This document shows positions 38,968 through 48,139 of a DNA stretch of 64,000 bases, piece by piece. Source of the stretch: Acidobacteriota bacterium (GTDB lineage: Bacteria > Acidobacteriota > Thermoanaerobaculia > Multivoradales > J023); the NCBI GenBank assembly GCA_029263315.1, contig JAJCXR010000043.1, positions 1-64,000 of the forward strand. Direction: 5' to 3'. The position numbers were made by a program, and so were the translations under genes. Below the pieces are notes generated by a model. It saw only the letters and a program-made list of their open reading frames with translations. It had not been told where the DNA came from and ran no database searches. Positions within the stretch are counted from its first letter, which is position 1; each line of letters begins with the position of its first letter.

Positions 38968-41900
38968 ATGAAGTATCGATGGATCAAGCCCCTGAGCCCC
39001 TTCTCGACCCTCCTGCTCGCCGCCCTTCTGGCGTTGCTGCCCACCGCCTGCTCGACCCTCCCCAAGACACCGGTCGTCACCCCCACCGACCCTGCGACCA
39101 CCGCTGCTCCGTCCAACGCCGAGACGACCGCCGGCCCAGCGTCCGCCGACCAGATCTCTGGCGATCAGGCTGGCATCGATCATTGGACGGCACCCCTCGA
39201 CCTGGCGATCCCGCCGGATCCGACGGTGCACAAGGGCCAACTGGCGAACGGTCTCACCTACTACGTGCGCCGCAATGCCAAACCCGAGCAGCGGGCCGAG
39301 CTACGGTTATTCGTCAATGCCGGCTCGTTGATGGAAGACGACGATCAGCAGGGTCTGGCCCATTTCGTCGAGCACATGGCGTTCAACGGCACCCGACACT
39401 TCGCCAAACAACAGTTAGTGGACTACCTCGAGCTTATCGGCACCCGCTTCGGCGCCGATCTCAACGCCTACACCAATTTCGACGAGACCGTCTACAAGCT
39501 GAAGGTGCCCACCGATGATCCTGAGATCATCGCCACCGCTTTTCAGATCCTCGAAGACTGGGCCCACGGTATCTCTTTCGACGACGAAGAGATCGACAAG
39601 GAACGGGGCATCATCGTCGAGGAGTGGCGCCTCGGCCGCGGCGTCGGGGCGCGCCTGCGGGACAAACAATTCCCCATCATGTTCCAAGGCTCGCGCTACG
39701 CCGAGCGCTTGCCCATCGGCCAGATCGAGATCATCGAGAACGCCCCCTACGAAGCTCTGCGACGTTTCTATCGCGACTGGTACCGTCCCGATTTGATGGC
39801 GGTGGTGGCGGTGGGAGATTTCGATGTCGAGACCATCAGAAGCCTGATCGAAGAGCACTTCGGAAACATCCCCGCACCCAAGGCTCCGCGTCCCCGACGC
39901 AGCTATCCGGTGCCACCCCACGCCGAGACCCTGTTCAGCATCGACTCCGATCCCGAGCTGACGGCCACCACCGCTTCGATCTACCACAAACACGAGGCCC
40001 AAGGGGAAGGCACCTACGGTGACTATCGGCGTTCCCTGGTGGAGGGGCTCTACCACGGCATGCTCAACGATCGCCTGGCGGAGGTGACGCAGCAGAGCGA
40101 TCCGCCGTTTCTGGTGGCCAATTCCGGCATGGGAGCCTTTGTGCGCACCGCCACCGTCTTCGCCCAACATGTGCGGGTCGAGGACGGCAAGCTGGTCGAA
40201 GGGCTCGGCGCCCTGTTGGAAGAGGTCGAACGGGTCGAGCAGCACGGTTTCACCGCCAGTGAGCTGGAACGCGCCAAAACCAACATCCGACGGGGCTACG
40301 AGCAGGCCAGCCGGGAGCTCGACAAGCTCGACTCCGGCCCCTTCGCCGACGAGTACGGACGCAATTTCCTGATCCAGGAACCGATTCCCGGCATCCCCGT
40401 CGAGCAGCTGATGGTGGAACGTTTCATGCCCACCATCGAGCTCGACGAGGTCAACCGTCTGGCCCGCGAGTGGATCCGCGAGGACAATCGGGTGATCGTC
40501 GTCAACGCGCCGCAAAAAGAGGGCTTGGATCTGCCCAGCGAGGGCGACCTCTTGGCCGTCTTCCGAGATATCGAGGGCCGCGACCTCGAGCCCTACGTCG
40601 ACCGGGTGCGCGACGAGCCGTTGCTCGCCGACCTGCCAGAACCCGGCCCGGTGGTGGAGGAATCCCACATCGAAGAGCTGGGGGTCACCGAGTGGCGACT
40701 GGCCAACGGCGTGCGGGTGGTCCTCAAACCGACGGATTTCAAGAACGATCAGATCATTCTCTCCGGCTTCAGCCCGGGTGGCCATTCCCTGGTCGATGAC
40801 GCCCGCTATACGTCGTCCATCTTCGCCACCTCGATCCTCGGCGAAAGCGGCCTCGGGGCCTTCGATGCCATCGAGCTGGCCAAAGCGCTGACCGGCAAGG
40901 TGGCCTCGGTACAGGCCTACATCGGTGAGCTCGAGGAAGGGCTCAGCGGTTTCGCCTCACCCCAGGACTTGGAAACCATGTTCAAGCTCCTCTACTTGCA
41001 AGTGACGGCACCGAGGGTCGACGAGGATGCCTTCCAATCGCTCATGTCGCGCCTGCGGGTCGTCCTGGCCAACCGCGAAAGCCAACCGGGAACGGTCTAT
41101 CGCGACAAGCTCAACGAGGTGCTGAGCGGCGGCCACCCGCGGCGCCAGCCCTTGACCGAAGCGGTGCTCGACGAGATCGATCCGCAGCAGGCCTTGGAGG
41201 TCTACCGAGAGCGTTTTGCCGACGCCTCCGACTTCACCTTTGTCCTGGTGGGAAACTTCGAGCCCGACAAACTACGCCCCCTGGTGGAAACCTACCTCGG
41301 CGGTTTACCCTCCAGCCGGCGCCAGGAGACCTGGCGCGACATCGGCGTACGGCCGCCCGACAGGGTGGTGGAATTCAGCGTCGAGAAGGGCCTCGAGCCC
41401 AAAAGCCAAGTGCAGCTCATCTTCACCGGTGACGCCACCTGGAGCCGGCAAGCTCAGCATGAGATGGGTAGCCTGAGCCGCATCCTCGACATCCGCTTGC
41501 GGGAGGTATTGCGGGAAGACTTGGGCGCCACCTATGGCGTCAGCGTGCGGGGCAGCTTGTCCCGTCGACCATTCCCCGGCTACAGCTTCTCGATCAGCTT
41601 CGGCTGTGCCCCGGAGGAGGTGGACGCCTTGGTGGAGGCGGTCTTCCACGAGCTGGAGGCGGTGAAGGAGGACGGCGTCGAGGCCGACAAGATCGTCAAG
41701 GTGAAGGAGAACCAACGGCGTCAGCGGCAGACGGATCTGCTCGAGAACAGCTTCTGGCTCCAGGCTTTGGAGTCCTACTACGATCTGGGCATCGATCCGC
41801 GGCTCTTGCTCGATCACGAAGCTCTGCTCGAGGGAGTCACCGCCGAAGGCCTGCAGGCGGCGGCCCAGCGCTACTTCTCCAAGGACCGTTACATTCTCGC

Positions 41901-41994
41901 CGTGCTCAACCCGGAGGGAGCTCCGGAGGGATCTGGGGATACGGACATCGAGCTCGACTCCGCGACGGCGGCGGTCCCGGAAGCCGCTCAGTGA
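38968..41994 (+). CDS. M16 (insulinase-like) zinc protease lipoprotein
   Basis: A 1008-residue envelope protease. The N-terminus is a lipoprotein signal (TLLLAALLALLPTACST, Cys in TAC), then about 60 Thr/Ala-rich residues. The first M16 domain has the inverted zinc motif HFVEHMAFNGT (HxxEH), with the distant Glu likely in ERGIIVEEWRLGRG. The second half (from about residue 560) is a catalytically inactive M16 domain ending with RYFSKDRYILAVLNPEG. Two tandem domain pairs in one chain match the large bacterial M16B/PqqL-like proteases. It would degrade peptides in the periplasm or at the outer membrane. It is a single-gene unit between opposite-strand genes. Confidence 0.93.
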   Translation: MKYRWIKPLSPFSTLLLAALLALLPTACSTLPKTPVVTPTDPATTAAPSNAETTAGPASADQISGDQAGIDHWTAPLDLAIPPDPTVHKGQLANGLTYYVRRNAKPEQRAELRLFVNAGSLMEDDDQQGLAHFVEHMAFNGTRHFAKQQLVDYLELIGTRFGADLNAYTNFDETVYKLKVPTDDPEIIATAFQILEDWAHGISFDDEEIDKERGIIVEEWRLGRGVGARLRDKQFPIMFQGSRYAERLPIGQIEIIENAPYEALRRFYRDWYRPDLMAVVAVGDFDVETIRSLIEEHFGNIPAPKAPRPRRSYPVPPHAETLFSIDSDPELTATTASIYHKHEAQGEGTYGDYRRSLVEGLYHGMLNDRLAEVTQQSDPPFLVANSGMGAFVRTATVFAQHVRVEDGKLVEGLGALLEEVERVEQHGFTASELERAKTNIRRGYEQASRELDKLDSGPFADEYGRNFLIQEPIPGIPVEQLMVERFMPTIELDEVNRLAREWIREDNRVIVVNAPQKEGLDLPSEGDLLAVFRDIEGRDLEPYVDRVRDEPLLADLPEPGPVVEESHIEELGVTEWRLANGVRVVLKPTDFKNDQIILSGFSPGGHSLVDDARYTSSIFATSILGESGLGAFDAIELAKALTGKVASVQAYIGELEEGLSGFASPQDLETMFKLLYLQVTAPRVDEDAFQSLMSRLRVVLANRESQPGTVYRDKLNEVLSGGHPRRQPLTEAVLDEIDPQQALEVYRERFADASDFTFVLVGNFEPDKLRPLVETYLGGLPSSRRQETWRDIGVRPPDRVVEFSVEKGLEPKSQVQLIFTGDATWSRQAQHEMGSLSRILDIRLREVLREDLGATYGVSVRGSLSRRPFPGYSFSISFGCAPEEVDALVEAVFHELEAVKEDGVEADKIVKVKENQRRQRQTDLLENSFWLQALESYYDLGIDPRLLLDHEALLEGVTAEGLQAAAQRYFSKDRYILAVLNPEGAPEGSGDTDIELDSATAAVPEAAQ

Positions 41995-42007
41995 TTTTCA
42001 CAGGCTA

Positions 42008-43324
42008 TTAGACTAGAGCGTTCACTTCATCTTCGAAGGCGGAAACCAGAGCCGTCGGATCGGGGATCAGCCGGGTATCCGCCAGAACCCCCATGCGCAG
42101 GCTACCGTCGAAGGAAAGAATCGACACCCCGACACCGACGGTGGCCCGTTGCGGCACCCAGAAGAGCATCGCCCGCAAGCGCCGTCCGGCCAGGTAGAGG
42201 GGTTTTTGGGGCCCCGGCACGTTGCTCAGGACGCAGGTGCATTTGTTGGCGAAGAAATCGATCAGGCCGGCGCTCCAACTGAACGGCAGCGTCTTGAGCA
42301 TGACGTTGACGATGCCGAAGGTGGCCACCGGCTCCACCGAGCCCTTGAGACGGTCCATGCGTGCCTTGGTTTCGGCGATGCGGTGCGCCGCGTCGTCGAC
42401 CCCCACCGGCAACGACAGCAGAACAGCGGCGAATTTGTTGTCCATGGTCATCTTGTCGGCCCGTGAGCGAACATTGACCGGCATCGAGACCTGTAGCTGA
42501 TCCAAGTCCTCACCCCGCGACAAGCCGTAGCTGCGAAACGCCCCGGCGACGCAAGCCACCAAAACATCATTGACCGTGGCTTGGAAGCGATTCTTGATCT
42601 CTTTGATCATCTCGAGCTCGATGGGAGGGGTCCAGGCGACCCGCTTCTCACCGCCGAGGGTCGGCCCGTGCACACCGCTGCGATCCGGCCGCCACAGCAT
42701 TTTGCGGGCCAAAAGACCCGGACCGGCCAGGCTGGCGTGAGCTCCCAGCAGCAGTTTGTTGGGCGGCCTGCCACCCCGATCGACCACCGCCGACATCACC
42801 CTACCCCCCTCCGGCGTCGAGTCCATCAGCCCGAAAAGCACCTGCACCATGGCGATGCCGTCCCCCAGCACATGGTGCGTACGGACGATCAGAGCACTGC
42901 CATCGTCGCCAAACTGCGGGATAACCTGCACTTGCCACAGGGGGCGATCCTCCGGTAACGGTGTCGAGGCCACACCGCCCATGTAATCTTGGAGCTTCTG
43001 CTTGTCATCCAGGGCACCGGCATCGTCCTCCAATACCGGAGCCACCATGATGTGGCGGGCGATGTCGAACTCCGCATCGTCCTGCCAAAAATAGCGTCCA
43101 CCGCGGCGCACGATGCGGCGAGCGAAACGGGGATAACGATAGGCACCGTGGGTACCCAATAGACGATCGGAGAAGACCTGACGCATGGTCTCGACATCGA
43201 TTCGATCGATGGTGAACACGGTATTGATAACCATCAGATTGGTGTCCTGGTCCTGTAGCCATACACCGTCCGCCCCGGCCACCAACTCCAGTCTCTCCGT
43301 TCCCCGCTGCCCTGTCGCCACCAT
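42008..43324 (-). CDS. Wax ester synthase/diacylglycerol acyltransferase (WS/DGAT)
   Basis: A 438-residue acyltransferase making wax esters or triacylglycerol from acyl-CoA. The active site HHxxxDG is present as RTHHVLGDGIAMVQ. Further family blocks are DRPLWQVQVIPQF, TVNDVLVACVAGAFRSY, VSMPVNVRSRADK, DNKFAAVLLSLPVGVDD and CTCVLSNVPGPQKPLYLAG (N-V-PGP). The start at 43324 leaves 12 residues before the conserved region; upstream in-frame ATGs at 43372-43387 cannot be excluded. A TATTCT box lies on this strand at 43405-43410. It implies storage-lipid synthesis. Confidence 0.9.
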   Translation of the reverse strand: MVATGQRGTERLELVAGADGVWLQDQDTNLMVINTVFTIDRIDVETMRQVFSDRLLGTHGAYRYPRFARRIVRRGGRYFWQDDAEFDIARHIMVAPVLEDDAGALDDKQKLQDYMGGVASTPLPEDRPLWQVQVIPQFGDDGSALIVRTHHVLGDGIAMVQVLFGLMDSTPEGGRVMSAVVDRGGRPPNKLLLGAHASLAGPGLLARKMLWRPDRSGVHGPTLGGEKRVAWTPPIELEMIKEIKNRFQATVNDVLVACVAGAFRSYGLSRGEDLDQLQVSMPVNVRSRADKMTMDNKFAAVLLSLPVGVDDAAHRIAETKARMDRLKGSVEPVATFGIVNVMLKTLPFSWSAGLIDFFANKCTCVLSNVPGPQKPLYLAGRRLRAMLFWVPQRATVGVGVSILSFDGSLRMGVLADTRLIPDPTALVSAFEDEVNALV

Positions 43325-43469
43325 GCCCGCACCTTTCTCTGAGAATCCTCTCGCTCGACGGACGCCGACCATCATCACGGGTACCATTCTGTCATGGTGG
43401 CTAGAGAATAGGCCCCCCGACTCGACGGAGCCCGCTGGCCTAGCCACCAGCGCTCCCCATGCCCTCTGC

Positions 43470-43475
43470 TAAGAT
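43470..43475 (+). promoter_or_regulatory. -10 box exactly 7 nt before the DJ-1/PfpI ATG
   Basis: TAAGAT is followed by seven bases and the ATG at 43483, the same geometry as before the M16 protease gene. No Shine-Dalgarno sequence is visible. Confidence 0.4.
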
Positions 43476-43482
43476 CAGCACC

Positions 43483-44313
43483 ATGCAACATGCGACGATC
43501 AGCCTTGCGCTGCTGGCCTTATTGGCCGGCCTCTCCTCGACCGCTTGCGCCCCCGAGGGCGGCGCCGACCCAGCAACACCGGCGGCTTCCTCAGCCGCTG
43601 CCGCCAACCCGGCCGACGGCACCGCCGGCACCGACGGCTTCCCTTGGCCACGGATCGAGGTCCCCGCGGTACCGACGGATCGTCGTTTGAATGTGGCGTT
43701 TTTGGTGGTCGACGGGGTGTACAACACCGAGCTGACAGCACCGTTCGACATCTTCCACCACGTGCGTTTCCATGCGCCGCCGGGCATGGAGGTATTCACC
43801 GTGTCGCCGGACGGGACGGCGGTGACCAGCTTCGAGGGTCTGCGTATCGGGGCGGACTACAGCTTCGCCGATGCACCGCAGCCAATCGATGTCTTGGTGG
43901 TGCCCAGCGCCGAGCACAGCATGGACTCGGATCTCAAGAACACCGCGATGATTCGCTGGGTCGCCGAGGTGGGGCAGCAAGCCATGTACGTGATGTCCCT
44001 CTGCGACGGCGCTTTTGTGCTGGCCAAGGCGGGCCTGCTGGACGATGTGGCCAGCACCACGTTCCCCAGTGACCAGGACCGCTTCGCCGAAATGTTTCCA
44101 CAGCTGGATTTGCGGCGCGGTGTCTCCTTCGTGCACGACGGCAAGGCCATCACCTCCCAGGGCGGCGCCCTCAGCTTCGATCCCGCGATGTACTTGGCGG
44201 ACCTGCTCTACGGAACCGAGGCCACCCAAGGCATTGGCCGCGGCCTGATCATTGCCTGGCCACCGAGCGCCATGAAAGCGACGGTGGTGGAGCCGCAGGA
44301 GAGCGCCCCTTGA
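43483..44313 (+). CDS. DJ-1/PfpI-family lipoprotein
   Basis: A 276-residue exported protein. The signal ISLALLALLAGLSSTACAP gives a lipobox with Cys in TAC. After a low-complexity spacer the class-I glutamine amidotransferase-like fold appears: LNVAFLVVDGVYNTELTAPF, then FEGLRIGADYSFADAP, VLVVPSAEH and the nucleophile elbow MSLCDGAFVLAKAGLLD with Cys. The usual His after the Cys is Asp here. The closest relatives are GlxA-type DJ-1 domains without the regulator helix-turn-helix. A membrane-anchored, periplasm-facing DJ-1 domain is uncommon. It might be a deglycase, peptidase or sensor; the role is not clear. Confidence 0.8.
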   Translation: MQHATISLALLALLAGLSSTACAPEGGADPATPAASSAAAANPADGTAGTDGFPWPRIEVPAVPTDRRLNVAFLVVDGVYNTELTAPFDIFHHVRFHAPPGMEVFTVSPDGTAVTSFEGLRIGADYSFADAPQPIDVLVVPSAEHSMDSDLKNTAMIRWVAEVGQQAMYVMSLCDGAFVLAKAGLLDDVASTTFPSDQDRFAEMFPQLDLRRGVSFVHDGKAITSQGGALSFDPAMYLADLLYGTEATQGIGRGLIIAWPPSAMKATVVEPQESAP

Positions 44314-44338
44314 GCCGTCCAGCGACGCTGGAGCCGCG

Positions 44339-44992
44339 ATGATCGACCACCTCCTCTGGGCGGTGCCCGACCTCGAGACCGGTAGCGCGGAGATCGCTCA
44401 ACGCTGTGGCATCGAGCCCCAAATGGGCGGCCAGCACCCCGGCGTCGGGACCCACAACTCGCTGTTGGGTCTCGGCCCGTCCTGCTACTTGGAAATCATC
44501 GCCCTGGATCCGCGCCAACGGGAGATCAGCGGCCTCGGCGAGCACTTGCTGGACCTGCAACACCCGAGATTGCTCACTTGGTGTGCGGTGTCGGTCGATC
44601 TCGAGGCCTTGGCCGCCAAGGCCGAGGGCCTGGGATTGCGACCGTCGCCGATCACCGACATGCAGCGGCGCCGACCCGACGGACGCCTGCTCAGCTGGCG
44701 CCTACTGTTCTTTTTCGGCCATGGTTTTGGCCCCACCTTGCCGTTTGCCATCGATTGGCTCGACAGCCAGCATCCAAGCCGAGCTCTGGCCGGCGGCTGT
44801 CGACTCGACGCATTGCATTTGTCCCATCCGCGACACAGCGAGCTACAGGCGCTATGCGCCGAGCTCTGGCCGGAGACGGACCGCCGCCTGCGTTTCAGCG
44901 CCCATGCGGAGCCGTGCCTCGCCGCCCGCTTGGCCTGCCCGGCGGCGGATGTCCATCTCGGCACCGTCTGCCGACTGGAGTCCGCCCCCTGA
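44339..44992 (+). CDS. Glyoxalase-like (VOC superfamily) domain protein
   Basis: A 217-residue protein with the Glyoxalase_3 layout: IDHLLWAVPDLETGSAEIAQ at the start, then GGQHPGVGTHNSLLGLGPSCYLEI, and a second half with RLLSWRLLFFFGHGFGPTLP. The His of the first strand and Glu of YLEIIAL are candidate metal ligands. The start has ggag five bases upstream. It follows the DJ-1-like gene by 25 bp on the same strand. Both families include methylglyoxal-related enzymes, but the reaction is not shown by the sequence. Confidence 0.75.
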   Translation: MIDHLLWAVPDLETGSAEIAQRCGIEPQMGGQHPGVGTHNSLLGLGPSCYLEIIALDPRQREISGLGEHLLDLQHPRLLTWCAVSVDLEALAAKAEGLGLRPSPITDMQRRRPDGRLLSWRLLFFFGHGFGPTLPFAIDWLDSQHPSRALAGGCRLDALHLSHPRHSELQALCAELWPETDRRLRFSAHAEPCLAARLACPAADVHLGTVCRLESAP

Positions 44993-45125
44993 CTTGATCT
45001 GGAAATCTGAGTTGGTTTTCGTCTGGCTTTCTCCATCCAAGGTCACCAAGCTAAGCATTTATTGGTGATAAAGGCTCCACAGAATCTCCTGAAATGACAT
45101 GCGGGGCGACTGACGGGGCTGCCGA

Positions 45126-45134
45126 TGCTATATT
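45126..45134 (+). promoter_or_regulatory. Extended -10 promoter candidate for the kinase gene
   Basis: TGcTATATT has the TGN extension and five of six matches to TATAAT. There is no good -35 box. It lies about 125 bp before the kinase GTG. A tcaccaa/ttggtga hairpin (45043-45068) precedes it. Confidence 0.35.
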
Positions 45135-45258
45135 TCCCACTCGATGCAATATTGCCTGGCCGATCCCCGCACCCCTCGTTTGAAGCCGACAACCCGCCCT
45201 CAGGCCATGCCTCGAGATCGCGTCAGGCCCCAAGGCCGTCGACCATGAGCACTGAGCC

Positions 45259-48105
45259 GTGAAACACATCGCCGAAGCCGGCGACCTGATCGCCGGGCGC
45301 TTCCGCATCGTCCACTTTATCGCCGAAGGCGGTATGGGTGAGGTTTACGAGGCGGAGGACGAAGTGCTGCACGAGCGTGTGGCGCTCAAGTTCCTCAACC
45401 GTCGCAACATCGGTAACGAGCGGGTGGCGAAGCGCTTTCGCCGTGAAATCTTGTTGGCCCGCAAGGTGACCCACGCTAACGTTTGTCGCCTGTTCGATGT
45501 CTTTCAGCATCCCATCAAAGGTTCCCCCGACGTCACCTTCGTGACCATGGAGCTGTTGCCCGGCGAAACCTTGGAAGAGCATCTCCAACGCTGTGGCCCG
45601 ATGAGCGAGGAGGAGGCCTTGCCCATCGTGCGTCAGCTGGCCGAGGGATTGGGGGCGGCCCACGGGGCGGGGGTCATCCATCGAGACTTCAAACCCACCA
45701 ACGTCATCTTGGTGCCCAACGAAGGATTCGAAGGCGGTTTTCGTGCGGTGATCACCGATTTTGGGCTGGCGCGCTCCATCACCCGGCCGGAGAGCTCGTC
45801 CCAGTCTCCCCTGACCGGTGAGATGAGCGTCGTCGGCACCGTCGACTACATGTCCCCCGAGCAGCTGATGGGCCATGAGGTGACCCCCACCAGCGACATC
45901 TACGCCTTTGGCGTCGTCCTCTACGAGATGATGACCGGCAAACGGCCCCACAGCGCTCCTAATCCGGTCGCTCTTCTGGCCAAACGGGTCAGCGAGCCCC
46001 CCTTGCCGCCGCGGGCGGCCAATCCCGAGGTCAGCGAGCATTGGGAAAACGTCATCTTGCAGTGTTTGGTGAAGGACCCCCTCGAGCGCCTGGACAGCGG
46101 CTGGGAGGTGCTCGCCGCCTTGACGGGGGAAAAGACGCCCTTTGGACCCACCGCCTCCGGAACCATCCCCCGGCCCCCCAGATGGATGATGGAGGAAAAT
46201 GGCGACGCCGTTGGCCGGGAGGTGGAGAGCCCCCCAGCCCCAAGCTCCGGCCGCATTGGCCTTGCCGCCGTCGCTCTGCTGGTGATCGTCGGGCTGGTGG
46301 CTTTTTTGCTCTGGTACGTTTTTCCGTCGGTGCCGATCGATCCTTGGTCGCAGACCCCTCGGCAGCTGACCACCGACGGCGGCCTGGAGATCGACCCCGC
46401 CTTCTCCCCGGATGGCCAGCGCATCGCCTACAGCTCGGACCGTGAGGACGGCTTCCAGATCTGGATCGCTGATCTCAGGGCTGGAGGCAAGGAGTTTCGT
46501 GTCAGCCGTGGCTCGGGACTTTTCTTCGAGCCCACCTGGTCGCCGGATGGTCGCCATTTGGCCTACCACTCGCGGGATCGGGGTGGTATTTGGCGCATCG
46601 ATGCCGACGGCAACAGCGCCGCCGAGCCCCTGACCTCGTTCGGCTCCCGTCCAGCCTGGTCCCCCGATGGTCGCCAGCTGGTCTTCCAATCCGCCAGCTC
46701 ACCCCAACTCTCGGATACCACCGCCCCCGCCTTGGCCACTTCGACCTTGTGGACCCTAGACTTGAGCGGAGACCCACCGCGCCCGGAGGGCGAACCGCGG
46801 CAGCTTTCGAAAGTCGGCCATCCCGCCGGGGGCCACGGCGCCCCCGCTTGGTCACCAAATGGTCGTTTTCTGGCCTTTTCGGTCTCCACCTATGGACGAT
46901 CGCAAATTTGGGGGCTCGATGTGGCCAGCGGTGAAACCTTCCGGCTGGCCGGTGGCCAGTTGGAGTATCAGCAGGTGCAGAGCGCCTACGACCCTGTCTT
47001 TTCCGTCGATGGCAAGACCGTCTACTTCTCCGCCGGCAGCCGTCATGTCAACGGCCTGTGGTGGGTTCCGGTTTCGACCAGCGATGGGCGGGCCACCGGC
47101 AAACCGACCCAGATTCGCAATCTCGGCCTGGCCAGCATCCGTCAACTGACCCTCTCCCCGGACGGCCAGCGCATCGCCTATCTGGCCATGAACACCGGCA
47201 GCGAGCTGTGGCAGCAATCCCTGGACCCGTTGACCTTGCGTCCCCGGGGAGAGGCGTCGCCTTTGACCAAACGGGGCGGACGCAACAATCGCCCACGATT
47301 TTCTTCCGATGGCAGCAAGCTGGCCTTCGACCATTGGAAGCCGGGCAACGACATCGATGTCTGGAGCCTCGATCTCGGCAGCCAGACCTACCAGCAGATC
47401 ACCTCCCTCTCCAGCTCCGACTCCCAAGCCCAATGGCTACCGGGGGACGAGTCCATTGCTTTTCACAGTGATCGTCAAGGGGAACGAAACCTCTGGGTGG
47501 CGTCTTTGAAGGACGCCGAAGGCGAGCACCAAAGCCTCGTTCCCCTACCGGAAGATGTCTTTTGGACTGCCCTATCCCCCGATGGCAACTCGTTGGCCTA
47601 CCACTCCTCCTCCGAGGGTACCCTCAGCCTGTGGCGACATGATCTGGCTAGCGGAGAGCGTCAAGTCTTGGTGTCCCTCGACGATCTCCAGGACGGGGTG
47701 GACAGCGACTTGCAGCGCGAGGCGTTCCTCGGTTTCCCCTGCTGGTCTCCCGATGGCCTATGGCTGGCTTTTCAGTACAAACGCAGCAAAGACGACACCC
47801 AGGTCATGCTGGTGGGGCGCGACGGCCTGGGGCTGAAACAACTCACCGACGTCGAGGGGGAGAACTGGCCCTACAGCTTTTCTCCGGACGGCGACAAGAT
47901 CGCCTTCGCCGCCCAACGGCAAGGGCAGTGGAATCTTTGGTGGGTGTCCCGCAGCACCGGGCTCGAGCAGCAGCTCACCTCGTCACCCCAGATGCACCAA
48001 TACATGCGGTATCCGACCATCTCCCCGACCGGTGATCTGCTGGTCTTCGAGCTGGCGCAAAGCACCGGCGATATCTTTCTGGTGGAGAGCGAGGAGGTTC
48101 GCTGA
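45259..48105 (+). CDS. Ser/Thr protein kinase fused to TolB-like propeller
   Basis: A 948-residue transmembrane kinase with a GTG start. Residues 1-290 are a Hanks-type kinase: FIAEGGMGEVYEAEDEVL (glycine loop), VALKFLN (Lys), VIHRDFKPTNVIL (HRD), ITDFGLARS (DFG) and VDYMSPEQLMGH. One membrane helix (IGLAAVALLVIVGLVAFLLW) leads to an extracytoplasmic TolB/WD40-like propeller of PD40 repeats such as DPAFSPDGQRIAYSSDRE and EPTWSPDGRHLAYHSRD. The propeller may sense extracellular ligands or bind envelope partners. It stands alone between convergent and divergent neighbours, and no phosphatase gene adjoins it. Confidence 0.93.
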   Translation: MKHIAEAGDLIAGRFRIVHFIAEGGMGEVYEAEDEVLHERVALKFLNRRNIGNERVAKRFRREILLARKVTHANVCRLFDVFQHPIKGSPDVTFVTMELLPGETLEEHLQRCGPMSEEEALPIVRQLAEGLGAAHGAGVIHRDFKPTNVILVPNEGFEGGFRAVITDFGLARSITRPESSSQSPLTGEMSVVGTVDYMSPEQLMGHEVTPTSDIYAFGVVLYEMMTGKRPHSAPNPVALLAKRVSEPPLPPRAANPEVSEHWENVILQCLVKDPLERLDSGWEVLAALTGEKTPFGPTASGTIPRPPRWMMEENGDAVGREVESPPAPSSGRIGLAAVALLVIVGLVAFLLWYVFPSVPIDPWSQTPRQLTTDGGLEIDPAFSPDGQRIAYSSDREDGFQIWIADLRAGGKEFRVSRGSGLFFEPTWSPDGRHLAYHSRDRGGIWRIDADGNSAAEPLTSFGSRPAWSPDGRQLVFQSASSPQLSDTTAPALATSTLWTLDLSGDPPRPEGEPRQLSKVGHPAGGHGAPAWSPNGRFLAFSVSTYGRSQIWGLDVASGETFRLAGGQLEYQQVQSAYDPVFSVDGKTVYFSAGSRHVNGLWWVPVSTSDGRATGKPTQIRNLGLASIRQLTLSPDGQRIAYLAMNTGSELWQQSLDPLTLRPRGEASPLTKRGGRNNRPRFSSDGSKLAFDHWKPGNDIDVWSLDLGSQTYQQITSLSSSDSQAQWLPGDESIAFHSDRQGERNLWVASLKDAEGEHQSLVPLPEDVFWTALSPDGNSLAYHSSSEGTLSLWRHDLASGERQVLVSLDDLQDGVDSDLQREAFLGFPCWSPDGLWLAFQYKRSKDDTQVMLVGRDGLGLKQLTDVEGENWPYSFSPDGDKIAFAAQRQGQWNLWWVSRSTGLEQQLTSSPQMHQYMRYPTISPTGDLLVFELAQSTGDIFLVESEEVR

Positions 48106-48139
48106 CGTCGGCCGAAAGCAGAGCCTGCGGCCGGCGCTC

